A stretch of 9,617 nt of DNA from an uncultured bacterium. GTDB lineage: Bacteria; Patescibacteriota; Saccharimonadia; Saccharimonadales; Saccharimonadaceae. Of this stretch, positions 1-6,618 are shown piece after piece; position 1 is the first letter of the stretch, and each line of letters begins with the position of its first letter. The translations under genes were made by a program, and so were the position numbers. Under the pieces are notes generated by a model that saw only the letters and a program-made list of their open reading frames with translations, had not been told where the DNA came from and made no database searches. The DNA lies in assembly GCA_900556165.1 (NCBI GenBank), contig USNP01000015.1, positions 1 to 9,617 of the forward strand, read 5' to 3'.

Positions 1-342
1 GATTCAAAAAATTTAATTATTTTTATTGCTGGAAGTCTTGGAATTGCAACCTTTTTGGTTGTTGTAAGTTTGGTGCTTTATACTGCGGATGGAACGATTC
101 AGCTTGATTTGAGTCGACCGGTTTTACAAGAGGCGCGTGAGGCTCAAAAAAAAGCCAAAGAGGAGGATGAAAAACAGAAGAAAAATGAAAAAAATGAAGA
201 TTTTTCGCCGCAAGGTGGGCTTTCATCTAAAGATATGTCGGATTTTGAAAGATTTTATTTGAACGCCGATAGAAAAATCCATTCAGATGAGTTTGGTGAA
301 AATGTTTTGAGCGATGAATCTTTAAAAATAACAGACCAGTAA
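1..342 (+). CDS. Membrane-anchored charged protein, 3' part only (5' end outside window)
   Basis: The frame is open from base 1 and ends at TAA 340-342, so the gene probably starts upstream. A TTG at 55 could be read as a start, but it would cut a hydrophobic stretch in half. The visible 113 residues begin with a roughly 24-residue membrane segment (residues 5-28). A short polar stretch with LDLSRP follows, then a Lys/Glu-rich segment likely to form a helix or coiled coil (about residues 41-64), and an acidic, Ser/Asp-rich tail. There is no Cys and no catalytic motif that I recognise. The layout suggests a single-pass protein with a soluble tail, most likely N-in/C-out, but orientation is inferred. 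The stop codon overlaps the AAAGGAG that serves trmB 9 nt downstream, so the two genes are probably cotranscribed. Function unknown. Confidence 0.7.
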   Translation, partial: DSKNLIIFIAGSLGIATFLVVVSLVLYTADGTIQLDLSRPVLQEAREAQKKAKEEDEKQKKNEKNEDFSPQGGLSSKDMSDFERFYLNADRKIHSDEFGENVLSDESLKITDQ

Positions 343-351
343 AGGAGAAAG

Positions 352-1008
352 ATGGCTTTTTTAAACCCAAAAGATTTTATTATTACACGAAAACGCAAGC
401 TTTATAAATTTGCGATGTTTAATAATTCGGCGATTTGTTTCGAATTTGATGAATGGCCAAAAGAAAACGCTGAAGTAAATAATCTTGAAATTGGTGCTGG
501 AACGGGGCTTTTTAGTGAGGCATTAGCGGCAAAAAATCCAACAAAAAACTTTGTCGCGGTTGATGTTAAAGCTGATAGGCTAGTGAAAGGTGCTATTCAG
601 GCTGAGCAAGATAGTGTGAAAAATATTCGTTTTTTGCGCGCGCGAGCAGATCAGTTACTTGAAGCTTTTGGTGAGAAGTCGGTTAAGTATCTTTGGGTAA
701 CCTTCCCAGACCCTTATCCACGCGATCGCAATGCTGGGCGACGATTAACTCACCCAACTTTTTTGCGAATTTATGCAAAAATCTTAGCTGAAGATGGCGC
801 GCTTTATTTTAAAACTGATGCGAAAAATCTTTTTGATTGGAGTTTGGAACAACTTGTGGCTGAAGGCTGGAAGATTGAACGGCTAAGCTTTGATTTACAC
901 GAAAGTAATTTGAACGAAAATTATAAAGTGATGACAACTTACGAAAAACGCTTTACCGCAGAAGGTTTGAAGATTAATTTCGTAAAAGCAACGCCACCAA
1001 AAAACTAA
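352..1008 (+). CDS. trmB: tRNA (guanine-N7-)-methyltransferase TrmB
   Basis: This enzyme uses S-adenosylmethionine to methylate N7 of G46 in the variable loop of tRNAs in the cytoplasm. The 218-residue protein has the Rossmann-fold SAM motif LEIGAGTG (45-52) and an acidic residue ending strand 2 (D71). It also has the TrmB hallmark FPDPYP (118-123, with D120 expected to be catalytic), then RRLT (130-133), FLRIYAKIL (137-145) and FKTD (153-156). Length matches the family. The ATG at 352 has AAAGGAG at 341-347, overlapping the upstream stop codon, which supports this start and translational coupling. The segment after PDP reads PRDRNAG where Bacillus and E. coli enzymes have a Lys/His-rich KxRHxK stretch, so the tRNA-contacting loop is less basic than usual. 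The tRNA-Asn gene at 8019 has a G at the target position. No promoter or clear terminator is seen around this gene. Confidence 0.95.
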   Translation: MAFLNPKDFIITRKRKLYKFAMFNNSAICFEFDEWPKENAEVNNLEIGAGTGLFSEALAAKNPTKNFVAVDVKADRLVKGAIQAEQDSVKNIRFLRARADQLLEAFGEKSVKYLWVTFPDPYPRDRNAGRRLTHPTFLRIYAKILAEDGALYFKTDAKNLFDWSLEQLVAEGWKIERLSFDLHESNLNENYKVMTTYEKRFTAEGLKINFVKATPPKN

Positions 1009-1025
1009 AATTTAAATTGTTAAAC

Positions 1026-1054
1026 TGGAAAAAATCACTAAAATATGGTATAAT
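1026..1054 (+). promoter_or_regulatory. Extended -10 promoter of uvrA
   Basis: A consensus TATAAT lies at 1049-1054 and is preceded by TGG (1046-1048), giving an extended -10 element. A weak -35 (TGGAAA, 1026-1031) sits 17 bp upstream. Transcription would start near 1061, leaving a leader of about 17 nt that carries AAAGGAG (1067-1073), 4 nt before the uvrA ATG. I see no recognisable LexA/SOS operator here. Read directly from sequence; the activity is inferred. Confidence 0.75.
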
Positions 1055-1077
1055 AGTTCGAATAACAAAGGAGAATT

Positions 1078-3888
1078 ATGGCGGATTTTTTGGAAATTAA
1101 GGGCGCGCGCGAACATAATTTAAAAAATGTAGACTTAAAGATTCCGCGCGATAAATTAGTGGTAATAACAGGGCTTTCTGGTAGTGGAAAGTCTAGTTTG
1201 GCGTTCGATACGATTTATGCGGAAGGTCAGCGTCGCTACATGGAGAGTCTTAATTCATATGCACGACAATTTTTGGGCACAATGGATAAGCCAGATGTAG
1301 ATCAAATTACTGGACTTAGCCCTGCGATTTCAATTGATCAAAAATCTACTAGCCGAAATCCGCGTTCAACCGTAGCAACCGTAACTGAAATATATGATTA
1401 TTTACGTCTTCTTTTTGCGCGAATTGGTACTCCGCATTGTCCAATTTGTGGTCGAGATGTGGTTCGGCGTACACCGCAAAGCATCGTTGATGGAATTATG
1501 AACCTCAAAGAAGGTTCTCGATTAATTTTGCTTGCGCCAATTGCGAAAGCTAAAAAAGGTGAATTTGCGCATGTTCCTGTTGAATTTTCGAAAAAAGGTT
1601 TTGCTCGTGCTCGTGTTGACGGTGTAATTTATGCTTTAGATGAATTCCCTGAGCTTGAAAAAAATATTAAGCACAATATTGAAATTGTAGTTGATCGTTT
1701 AGTTCTTTCGAAAGAAATGCGAACACGTTTAGCTCAAAGTGTTGAGCAGGCTCTAGATATGACGAATGGAATTCTCGAGATTTTAGATGATGAAACGGGC
1801 GAAGTTAAAATTTTCTCGCAACGTTACGCTTGTGAACTTCACCCAGATGAGCATATTCCTGAACTCGAACCGCGATTGTTTTCATTTAATGCACCACAAG
1901 GAGCTTGTGAAACTTGTTCTGGGCTTGGAACGCGAATGGAAATTGACCCAGAATTAGTGCTTTCGCCAAATTTGACGATTTCCGAAGGCGCAATTCGTCC
2001 GTATAATCGTGTAATGGAAAAGGGCTATCGAATTAAATTGCTTGAGGAAGTTGCAAAACGCCATGGATTTTCAACAAAAGTTCCAACTAAAAAACTTTCG
2101 AAAGAAGCGATTGAAATTATTTTATACGGCACAAAAACAGATGAAAAATACCCGATCGAAATGAACGGCCGTGTCTATAATATGAATTTTGAAGGCGTAA
2201 TTCCGAATTTGGAGCGTCGCCATCGAGATACAGATAGTGAATTTCAACGCAAAGATATCGAAAGATTTATGCGTGTTCGAAAATGTCAAACTTGCGGTGG
2301 AAAACGTTTAAAGCCAGTCGTTCTTGCTGTGACGGTGGCCGGTTTGAATATTGTTGAAATTTGTGATCTTGCAATTGATGAGGCAGTTGAGCTCTTTGAG
2401 AACTTAGAATTAAATGAGCAGCAAAAGTTTATTTCAACTCAAATTCTAAAAGAAATTTCTTCAAGATTGGGCTTTATGAATAATGTTGGCTTGAATTATT
2501 TGGAGCTTTCGCGCGCGGCAAACACTTTGAGCGGTGGCGAGGCGCAGCGAATTCGTTTAGCAACTCAAATTGGTTCTGGCCTTCAAGGCGTACTTTATGT
2601 TCTCGATGAGCCTTCGATTGGGCTTCATCAACGAGATAATGACAAGCTGATTGCAACGCTAAAAAACCTGCGTGATTTAAACAATACTGTTTTGGTGGTG
2701 GAGCATGATGAAGATACTATTCGGGCGGCGGATTGGTTAGTTGATGTTGGTCCTGGTGCTGGTGTAAATGGTGGAATGATTGTGGCTTCTGGTACGCCTG
2801 AGGAGGTTTCAAAAAATCCAAAATCATTAACAGGAAAGTTTCTAAGTGGTGAAGATAAAATTCAAACACCAAAAAATCGACGTAAAATTCAAAAGAATGA
2901 AAAGCTAATAATCAAAAATGCGCGCGAAAATAATTTGAAAAATATCGATGTTGAAATTCCGTTGGGCGTAATGACGGTAGTTTCTGGCGTTTCGGGAAGT
3001 GGAAAGTCAACCTTAGTTAACGAAATTTTAAGTAAAGAATTGTTAGCGCGGAAGCATCGTGCACAAGAAGTTCCTGGTGTGCATGATGAAATTTTAGGTT
3101 TGGAAAAACTCGATAAAGCAATTGTGATTGATCAGAGTGCAATTGGTCGCACACCGCGTTCGAACCCAGCAACTTACACAGGTGTTTTTACTCAAATTCG
3201 TGAACTTTTTGCTGGCACGCCTGAAGCAAATATCCGTGGATATAAAGCTGGTCGATTTAGCTTTAACGTTAAAGGTGGTCGCTGCGAAAATTGTCAGGGC
3301 GATGGTGTTATTAAAATTGAAATGCACTTTTTACCGGACGTTTATGTGGAATGTGATGTCTGTCATGGCAAGCGATATAATCGGGAAGCGTTAGAAATTC
3401 TTTATAAGGGGAAGACGATTTCGGATGTTTTAGAGATGACGATTGATGAAGCAACAGATTTTTTCGAAAATATCCCTGCGATTTATCGAAAATTAAAAAC
3501 GATTCAAGAAGTTGGTTTGGGTTATATTAAACTTGGTCAGCCCGCAACAACATTCTCGGGCGGTGAGGCACAACGAATTAAGCTTGCAACTGAGCTCGCG
3601 CGTGCTTCGACCGGGAAGACAATGTATATTTTAGATGAGCCAACGACTGGTCTTCATAATGCGGATGTAAAAAGATTGCTTTCAATTTTGAATCGTTTAG
3701 TTGATGCTGGTAATTCAATGGTGATTATTGAGCACAATTTAGATATGGTTAAAAGTGCCGATTGGTTAATTGATATGGGGCCCGAAGGTGGTGCTGGTGG
3801 GGGGACTGTTGTGGCGACCGGAACACCTGAGCAAGTTTCAAAAGTTGAAAAAAGCTGGACGGGAAAATATTTAAAGAGCATCCTATAG
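1078..3888 (+). CDS. uvrA: Excinuclease ABC subunit UvrA
   Basis: UvrA is the dimeric ATPase that finds bulky DNA lesions and loads UvrB in nucleotide excision repair. The 936-residue length is normal (E. coli 940). Both ABC halves are complete. The first has Walker A GLSGSGKSS (32-40), signature LSGGEAQR (484-491) and Walker B acids D510/E511. The second has Walker A GVSGSGKST (637-645), signature FSGGEAQR (826-833) and D853/E854. The C-terminal zinc module is canonical (C736, C739, C759, C762). The zinc module in the first half is C252-x2-H255-x21-C277-x2-C280, with His replacing the second Cys of the E. coli protein. Extra Cys pairs occur at C121/C124 and C403/C406. Collinear similarity to E. 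coli UvrA is obvious throughout, for example at GRTPRSNPATYTGVFT. It is monocistronic, with its own promoter and a terminator after TAG 3886-3888. Neither uvrB nor uvrC is in the window. Confidence 0.98.
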   Translation: MADFLEIKGAREHNLKNVDLKIPRDKLVVITGLSGSGKSSLAFDTIYAEGQRRYMESLNSYARQFLGTMDKPDVDQITGLSPAISIDQKSTSRNPRSTVATVTEIYDYLRLLFARIGTPHCPICGRDVVRRTPQSIVDGIMNLKEGSRLILLAPIAKAKKGEFAHVPVEFSKKGFARARVDGVIYALDEFPELEKNIKHNIEIVVDRLVLSKEMRTRLAQSVEQALDMTNGILEILDDETGEVKIFSQRYACELHPDEHIPELEPRLFSFNAPQGACETCSGLGTRMEIDPELVLSPNLTISEGAIRPYNRVMEKGYRIKLLEEVAKRHGFSTKVPTKKLSKEAIEIILYGTKTDEKYPIEMNGRVYNMNFEGVIPNLERRHRDTDSEFQRKDIERFMRVRKCQTCGGKRLKPVVLAVTVAGLNIVEICDLAIDEAVELFENLELNEQQKFISTQILKEISSRLGFMNNVGLNYLELSRAANTLSGGEAQRIRLATQIGSGLQGVLYVLDEPSIGLHQRDNDKLIATLKNLRDLNNTVLVVEHDEDTIRAADWLVDVGPGAGVNGGMIVASGTPEEVSKNPKSLTGKFLSGEDKIQTPKNRRKIQKNEKLIIKNARENNLKNIDVEIPLGVMTVVSGVSGSGKSTLVNEILSKELLARKHRAQEVPGVHDEILGLEKLDKAIVIDQSAIGRTPRSNPATYTGVFTQIRELFAGTPEANIRGYKAGRFSFNVKGGRCENCQGDGVIKIEMHFLPDVYVECDVCHGKRYNREALEILYKGKTISDVLEMTIDEATDFFENIPAIYRKLKTIQEVGLGYIKLGQPATTFSGGEAQRIKLATELARASTGKTMYILDEPTTGLHNADVKRLLSILNRLVDAGNSMVIIEHNLDMVKSADWLIDMGPEGGAGGGTVVATGTPEQVSKVEKSWTGKYLKSIL

Positions 3889-3894
3889 GTTAAG

Positions 3895-3922
3895 AAATTG
3901 AGTCTAATGGCTCGATTTTTTT
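3895..3922 (+). terminator. Intrinsic terminator after uvrA
   Basis: Bases 3895-3904 pair with 3909-3918 to form a 10-bp stem, including two G-U pairs when transcribed, around a TAAT loop. A run of seven T (3916-3922) follows and partly closes the stem. It sits 7 nt after the uvrA stop codon and separates uvrA from the padR operon. Confidence 0.85.
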
Positions 3923-3932
3923 ATAAAATTCA

Positions 3933-3963
3933 ACTTTTTTTAAAAAAGTACTTGACTTTTTAA
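3933..3963. promoter_or_regulatory. Palindrome and direct repeat, candidate PadR operator
   Basis: ACTTTTTT (3933-3940) and AAAAAAGT (3942-3949) form a perfect 17-bp palindrome centred on T3941. A second ACTTTTT copy lies at 3955-3961. The two ACTTTTT copies are 22 bp apart start to start, about two helical turns, and the second overlaps the padR -35. Placement just upstream of and within the promoter of an autoregulatory-type repressor suggests an operator. The palindrome is A/T-rich, so an UP-element or curvature role is also possible. It lacks the ATGT/ACAT half-sites described for several PadR proteins. A short near-palindrome TGTATAACA (3971-3979, over the -10) is the alternative site. 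Confidence 0.4.
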
Positions 3964-3978
3964 GCTACCTTGTATAAC
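3952..3978 (+). promoter_or_regulatory. Promoter of the padR operon
   Basis: TTGACT (3952-3957, 5 of 6 to the -35 consensus) and TATAAC (3973-3978, 5 of 6 to the -10 consensus) are separated by 15 bp, shorter than the ideal 17. With TAACAT (3975-3980) as the -10, the spacing becomes 17 but the hexamer is poorer. Either choice puts the transcription start at about 3985-3987, on or just before the padR ATG, so the message would be leaderless or nearly so. Confidence 0.65.
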
Positions 3979-3986
3979 ATAGAAGT

Positions 3987-4328
3987 ATGAAGGAACAAGA
4001 AAGTATTGAAAAATATGCTTCACAGATTTCAACCCAAATGCGAAAAGGTTTTATGGCGTTTTGTGTGCTAAAAGTTTGTGCAAAAAAGCCAGTTTATACC
4101 AGTGATATCATTCGAGAACTCCGTGAAGCTAAAATGGTTGTGGTTGAAGGCACGATTTATCCGCTGCTTTCAAGGCTACAAAAGGATGGACTATTAAGCC
4201 ATGAATGGCAAGAGAGTGAGCAGGGTCCACCGCGAAAATATTATTCGATAACGGAATTTGGCACGGGCGTTTGCGAAAAAGTTAGCGAAGAAATTAGTAA
4301 ATTAAATAAAACAATCGGTAAACTTTAA
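3987..4328 (+). CDS. PadR-family winged-helix transcriptional regulator
   Basis: A 113-residue DNA-binding repressor of the small PadR type (PadR-s2/LmrR-like). These act as dimers, often control an adjacent transporter or membrane-protein operon, and bind their own promoter. The N-terminal helix leads into a winged helix at about residues 20-90. EGTIYPLLSRLQKDGLL (54-70) is the typical recognition helix, and EWQESEQGPPRKYYSIT (73-89) is the classic PadR wing. A short C-terminal helix (90-113) provides the dimer arm. The ligand cannot be told from sequence. ATG 3987 is preceded by no proper ribosome binding site; the nearest purines, AGAAG, are too close, which fits leaderless translation. 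Its TAA stop overlaps the TAAGGAGG that serves the next gene 8 nt later. It is the first gene of a four-gene unit whose products it very likely controls. Confidence 0.93.
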   Translation: MKEQESIEKYASQISTQMRKGFMAFCVLKVCAKKPVYTSDIIRELREAKMVVVEGTIYPLLSRLQKDGLLSHEWQESEQGPPRKYYSITEFGTGVCEKVSEEISKLNKTIGKL

Positions 4329-4336
4329 GGAGGAAT

Positions 4337-5917
4337 ATGAAAGAAATTACAAGAATCCATTTGGCAAAAATTCCTTATGAAATTGAAATTTCTGCTAAAA
4401 AACGGCTTGAAAAATATTTGAAAGATTTGAAAATTTATTCAGGCGATGAAGGTATTTTCGAAGATGTAGAAATTCGAATTACTGAAATTTTGGCGGAACT
4501 TGGCGTTAAAGAAAATGGTGTAATTACCGAAAAAGAAATTTCGAAAATTGAAACTCAAATTGGTTCGCCAGAAGTATTTCAAGATTTGAATTTTGATAGT
4601 GAAAATGAAGAGATTCGCGTACCAAAGATTTCGAAAAAGCTATTTCGAGATGAACAGAATGGAATGATTTCTGGCGTGGCAGCTGGTTTGGCTCAATATT
4701 TGAATATTGACACGGTTTGGGTTCGATTGGCTTTGATTTTAGCGTTTTTTGCAAGTTTTGGTGTGGTTGTTCCAGTTTATATATTGTCGATTTTTATCAT
4801 TCCAGCAGCAAAAAATGCGAACGATATTTTGCGACTTCGTGGTGAAGTTATCACGGCGAGTACAATTCGAGAAGTAAATGAAGAATATGATTTCGAAAAA
4901 AATGCGGCTCGAAACTTAAAAATCGCACGAATTTTTGGCATAATTTTTGGAACTTTCGCAATTTTTGCATTTCTTGGTGGAATTTTGGCGATGTTTTTTG
5001 GTAACTGGGCTTTGATACAAATCAATGAAGTTGCTGATTTTGCCAACGTAAAAAATATTGCAATTGGCGTGATGATTTCAGCAAATTTCATGGGAATTTC
5101 TTACTTGATTTTTACGGCTTTTATTGCAAAAATGTTGTTTAAGTTGAAAGCTTCAAAAATTGATATTGCTGCAATTATTGCTTCGGTGGCGATTGCTTTA
5201 GGTGGAATTTTAGGTATGGTATCTTTTGCTTCAATCTTGCGCGATAAAACTAATGAAAAAATTTCGAAAAGTTTAGTTTCTGAGCAAATTAAAATTGATT
5301 CTGAAAAAATGAAAAGTGTTAAAAAGTTGAAAGTTGATTCTTCGGTGGCGGTTTTTTATCACATTTCAGATGAGCCAAAAATTGAATTTACGCATATGAA
5401 TTTTCGAAAACACAATTTGAAAACTGATTTCGATGGCGAAATTTTGAAATTAAACTTGAATAATATTCCGCAAAATTTATATTTTGGTGGATTTGGCCAC
5501 GAAGAAATTCATATTTATGGCCCAGAATTGAACGAAATTAATGTAACTTCAAGCTTAAATGTGAATTATTTTGCAAAAGATTCTGAAAATATGAAAGTGA
5601 AAATGGGTGGCGGTTCGGTACATTTTGAAAATTTGGCCAAAATTGAGAATTTAGAGATTTCTAAAGGCGAATATGGCACATTTTCGGGCAAAGGAATTGC
5701 GGTTTCAAATTTGACACTAAATTCAAATGGCGGAAGCGTTGAGCTAAAAAGTGTTGAAAACGCAAATGTTAAAACTAACAATTGTAGTTTTGGTGGCTCA
5801 AGAGTTACACATTTAGAGGCTCGGGCAAAAAAAGTAAAAGTGAATGATTATGATTTTAACGAGAATACAAAAGGTCAATGTTTGTATCTTGAAAATCCAG
5901 ATGAGAATGAATTTTAA
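4337..5917 (+). CDS. PspC-domain membrane protein with helical N-terminus and beta-rich C-terminal domain
   Basis: A 526-residue multidomain protein. Residues 1-95 are helical and charged and end in IGSPEVFQDL. They resemble the N-terminal region of Bacteroidota-type PspC proteins and the HAAS/DUF1700 domains found beside PadR regulators. A PspC domain follows (about 99-157: KKLFRDEQNGMISGVAAGLA, then the YLNID and VWVRLA region and a long hydrophobic helix). Further membrane segments lie at about 197-222, 243-268 and 275-300. The C-terminal 200 residues (330-526) have short alternating hydrophobic strands with many Asn, Gly and Ser. They resemble the DUF4097/putative adhesin beta-solenoid. 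Positive charges (RLRGE region 165-169, KLKASK 269-274) favour cytoplasmic loops there and an extracytoplasmic C-terminus, provided the PspC hydrophobic region forms a hairpin. Topology is uncertain. PspC proteins elsewhere respond to envelope stress; that role is inferred here. Strong TAAGGAGG site; 14 nt before the ABC gene. Confidence 0.85.
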   Translation: MKEITRIHLAKIPYEIEISAKKRLEKYLKDLKIYSGDEGIFEDVEIRITEILAELGVKENGVITEKEISKIETQIGSPEVFQDLNFDSENEEIRVPKISKKLFRDEQNGMISGVAAGLAQYLNIDTVWVRLALILAFFASFGVVVPVYILSIFIIPAAKNANDILRLRGEVITASTIREVNEEYDFEKNAARNLKIARIFGIIFGTFAIFAFLGGILAMFFGNWALIQINEVADFANVKNIAIGVMISANFMGISYLIFTAFIAKMLFKLKASKIDIAAIIASVAIALGGILGMVSFASILRDKTNEKISKSLVSEQIKIDSEKMKSVKKLKVDSSVAVFYHISDEPKIEFTHMNFRKHNLKTDFDGEILKLNLNNIPQNLYFGGFGHEEIHIYGPELNEINVTSSLNVNYFAKDSENMKVKMGGGSVHFENLAKIENLEISKGEYGTFSGKGIAVSNLTLNSNGGSVELKSVENANVKTNNCSFGGSRVTHLEARAKKVKVNDYDFNENTKGQCLYLENPDENEF

Positions 5918-5931
5918 TTAAAAGGAGGAAT

Positions 5932-6618
5932 ATGATTGAAGTTCGAAATATTTCAAAAACTTACGGCAAAAAGAAAAATCTTTTTCAGGCGTTGAAAAAT
6001 GTGAGTTTTAAGATTGAAAATGGTTCAAGTGTGGCGATTATTGGAAAGTCGGGAAGTGGAAAATCGACACTGATTCACGCAATGAGCGGCTTGGACGCAC
6101 CAGAAAAAGGCGAGGTTTTAATGGATGGCGTGAATATTCTCTCGATGAATCAAAAGAAAATTGACAAATTTCGTTCGAAAAAAATGGGATTTATATTTCA
6201 GAGCTTTTTCGTGCAAGGAAATGAAACTTGTTTCGAAAACGTGAGCTTGCCGCTTGAAATTGCTGAAGAACCAATTTTTCGAAGGAAAGAAATTGTGGAA
6301 AGTGCGTTGAAAGCAGTTGGTTTGAAAGATAAAATCAAAACGCCAGCTCGCGACCTTTCGGGCGGACAAAAGCAGCGGCTTGCGATTGCGCGAGCAATTG
6401 TGAATTCGCCAGAGATAATTTTTGCGGATGAGCCAACGGGAAATTTGGATTCGGCGACCAGCGAAAAAATCGAGAAATTGCTTTTCGAATATAATAAAGA
6501 ATCTGGTGCAACGCTGTTTATTATTACACACGATGAAGAATTGGCGGCGAAATGTGATGTTCAAATTCGAATCAAAGATGGCGAAATTGAAGATATTAAA
6601 GGAGTAAAAAATGCGTAG
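5932..6618 (+). CDS. ABC transporter ATP-binding protein, MacB/LolD type
   Basis: A 228-residue nucleotide-binding subunit of a type VII (MacB/FtsX-class) ABC system, acting on the inner face of the membrane with the permease encoded next. All motifs are intact: Walker A GKSGSGKST (38-46), Q-loop around Q90, signature LSGGQKQR (142-149), Walker B IIFADEP (162-168, catalytic E167), D-loop NLDS (171-174) and switch H200. GNLDS followed by the TLFIITHD segment is typical of the MacB/LolD/FtsE branch rather than nutrient importers. AAAGGAGG (5921-5928) precedes ATG 5932. The 3' end overlaps the permease start by 8 nt, so the pair is translationally coupled. Such systems couple ATP hydrolysis to mechanotransmission: peptide or toxin extrusion, lipoprotein release, or peptide sensing with a kinase. 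No kinase is nearby, so export or extraction is more likely. The substrate is unknown. Confidence 0.95.
   Translation: MIEVRNISKTYGKKKNLFQALKNVSFKIENGSSVAIIGKSGSGKSTLIHAMSGLDAPEKGEVLMDGVNILSMNQKKIDKFRSKKMGFIFQSFFVQGNETCFENVSLPLEIAEEPIFRRKEIVESALKAVGLKDKIKTPARDLSGGQKQRLAIARAIVNSPEIIFADEPTGNLDSATSEKIEKLLFEYNKESGATLFIITHDEELAAKCDVQIRIKDGEIEDIKGVKNA

Noticed and set aside
1049..1077. Possible SOS (LexA) operator at the uvrA promoter
   Set aside because: GTTCGAATAAC around the transcription start has only a partial dyad and does not match the Bacillus or E. coli LexA consensus. TTCGAA is abundant throughout the window.
3128..3394. Plus-strand 88-codon open frame inside uvrA
   Set aside because: It is an off-frame shadow within the conserved second ABC half of UvrA, whose own frame is intact. 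It has no ribosome binding site and no coherent domain.
6118..6564. Minus-strand 148-codon open frame opposite the ABC ATPase gene
   Set aside because: All motifs lie on the + strand. The antisense product is Phe/Arg-rich with no recognisable family, as expected for the complement of AT-rich coding DNA.
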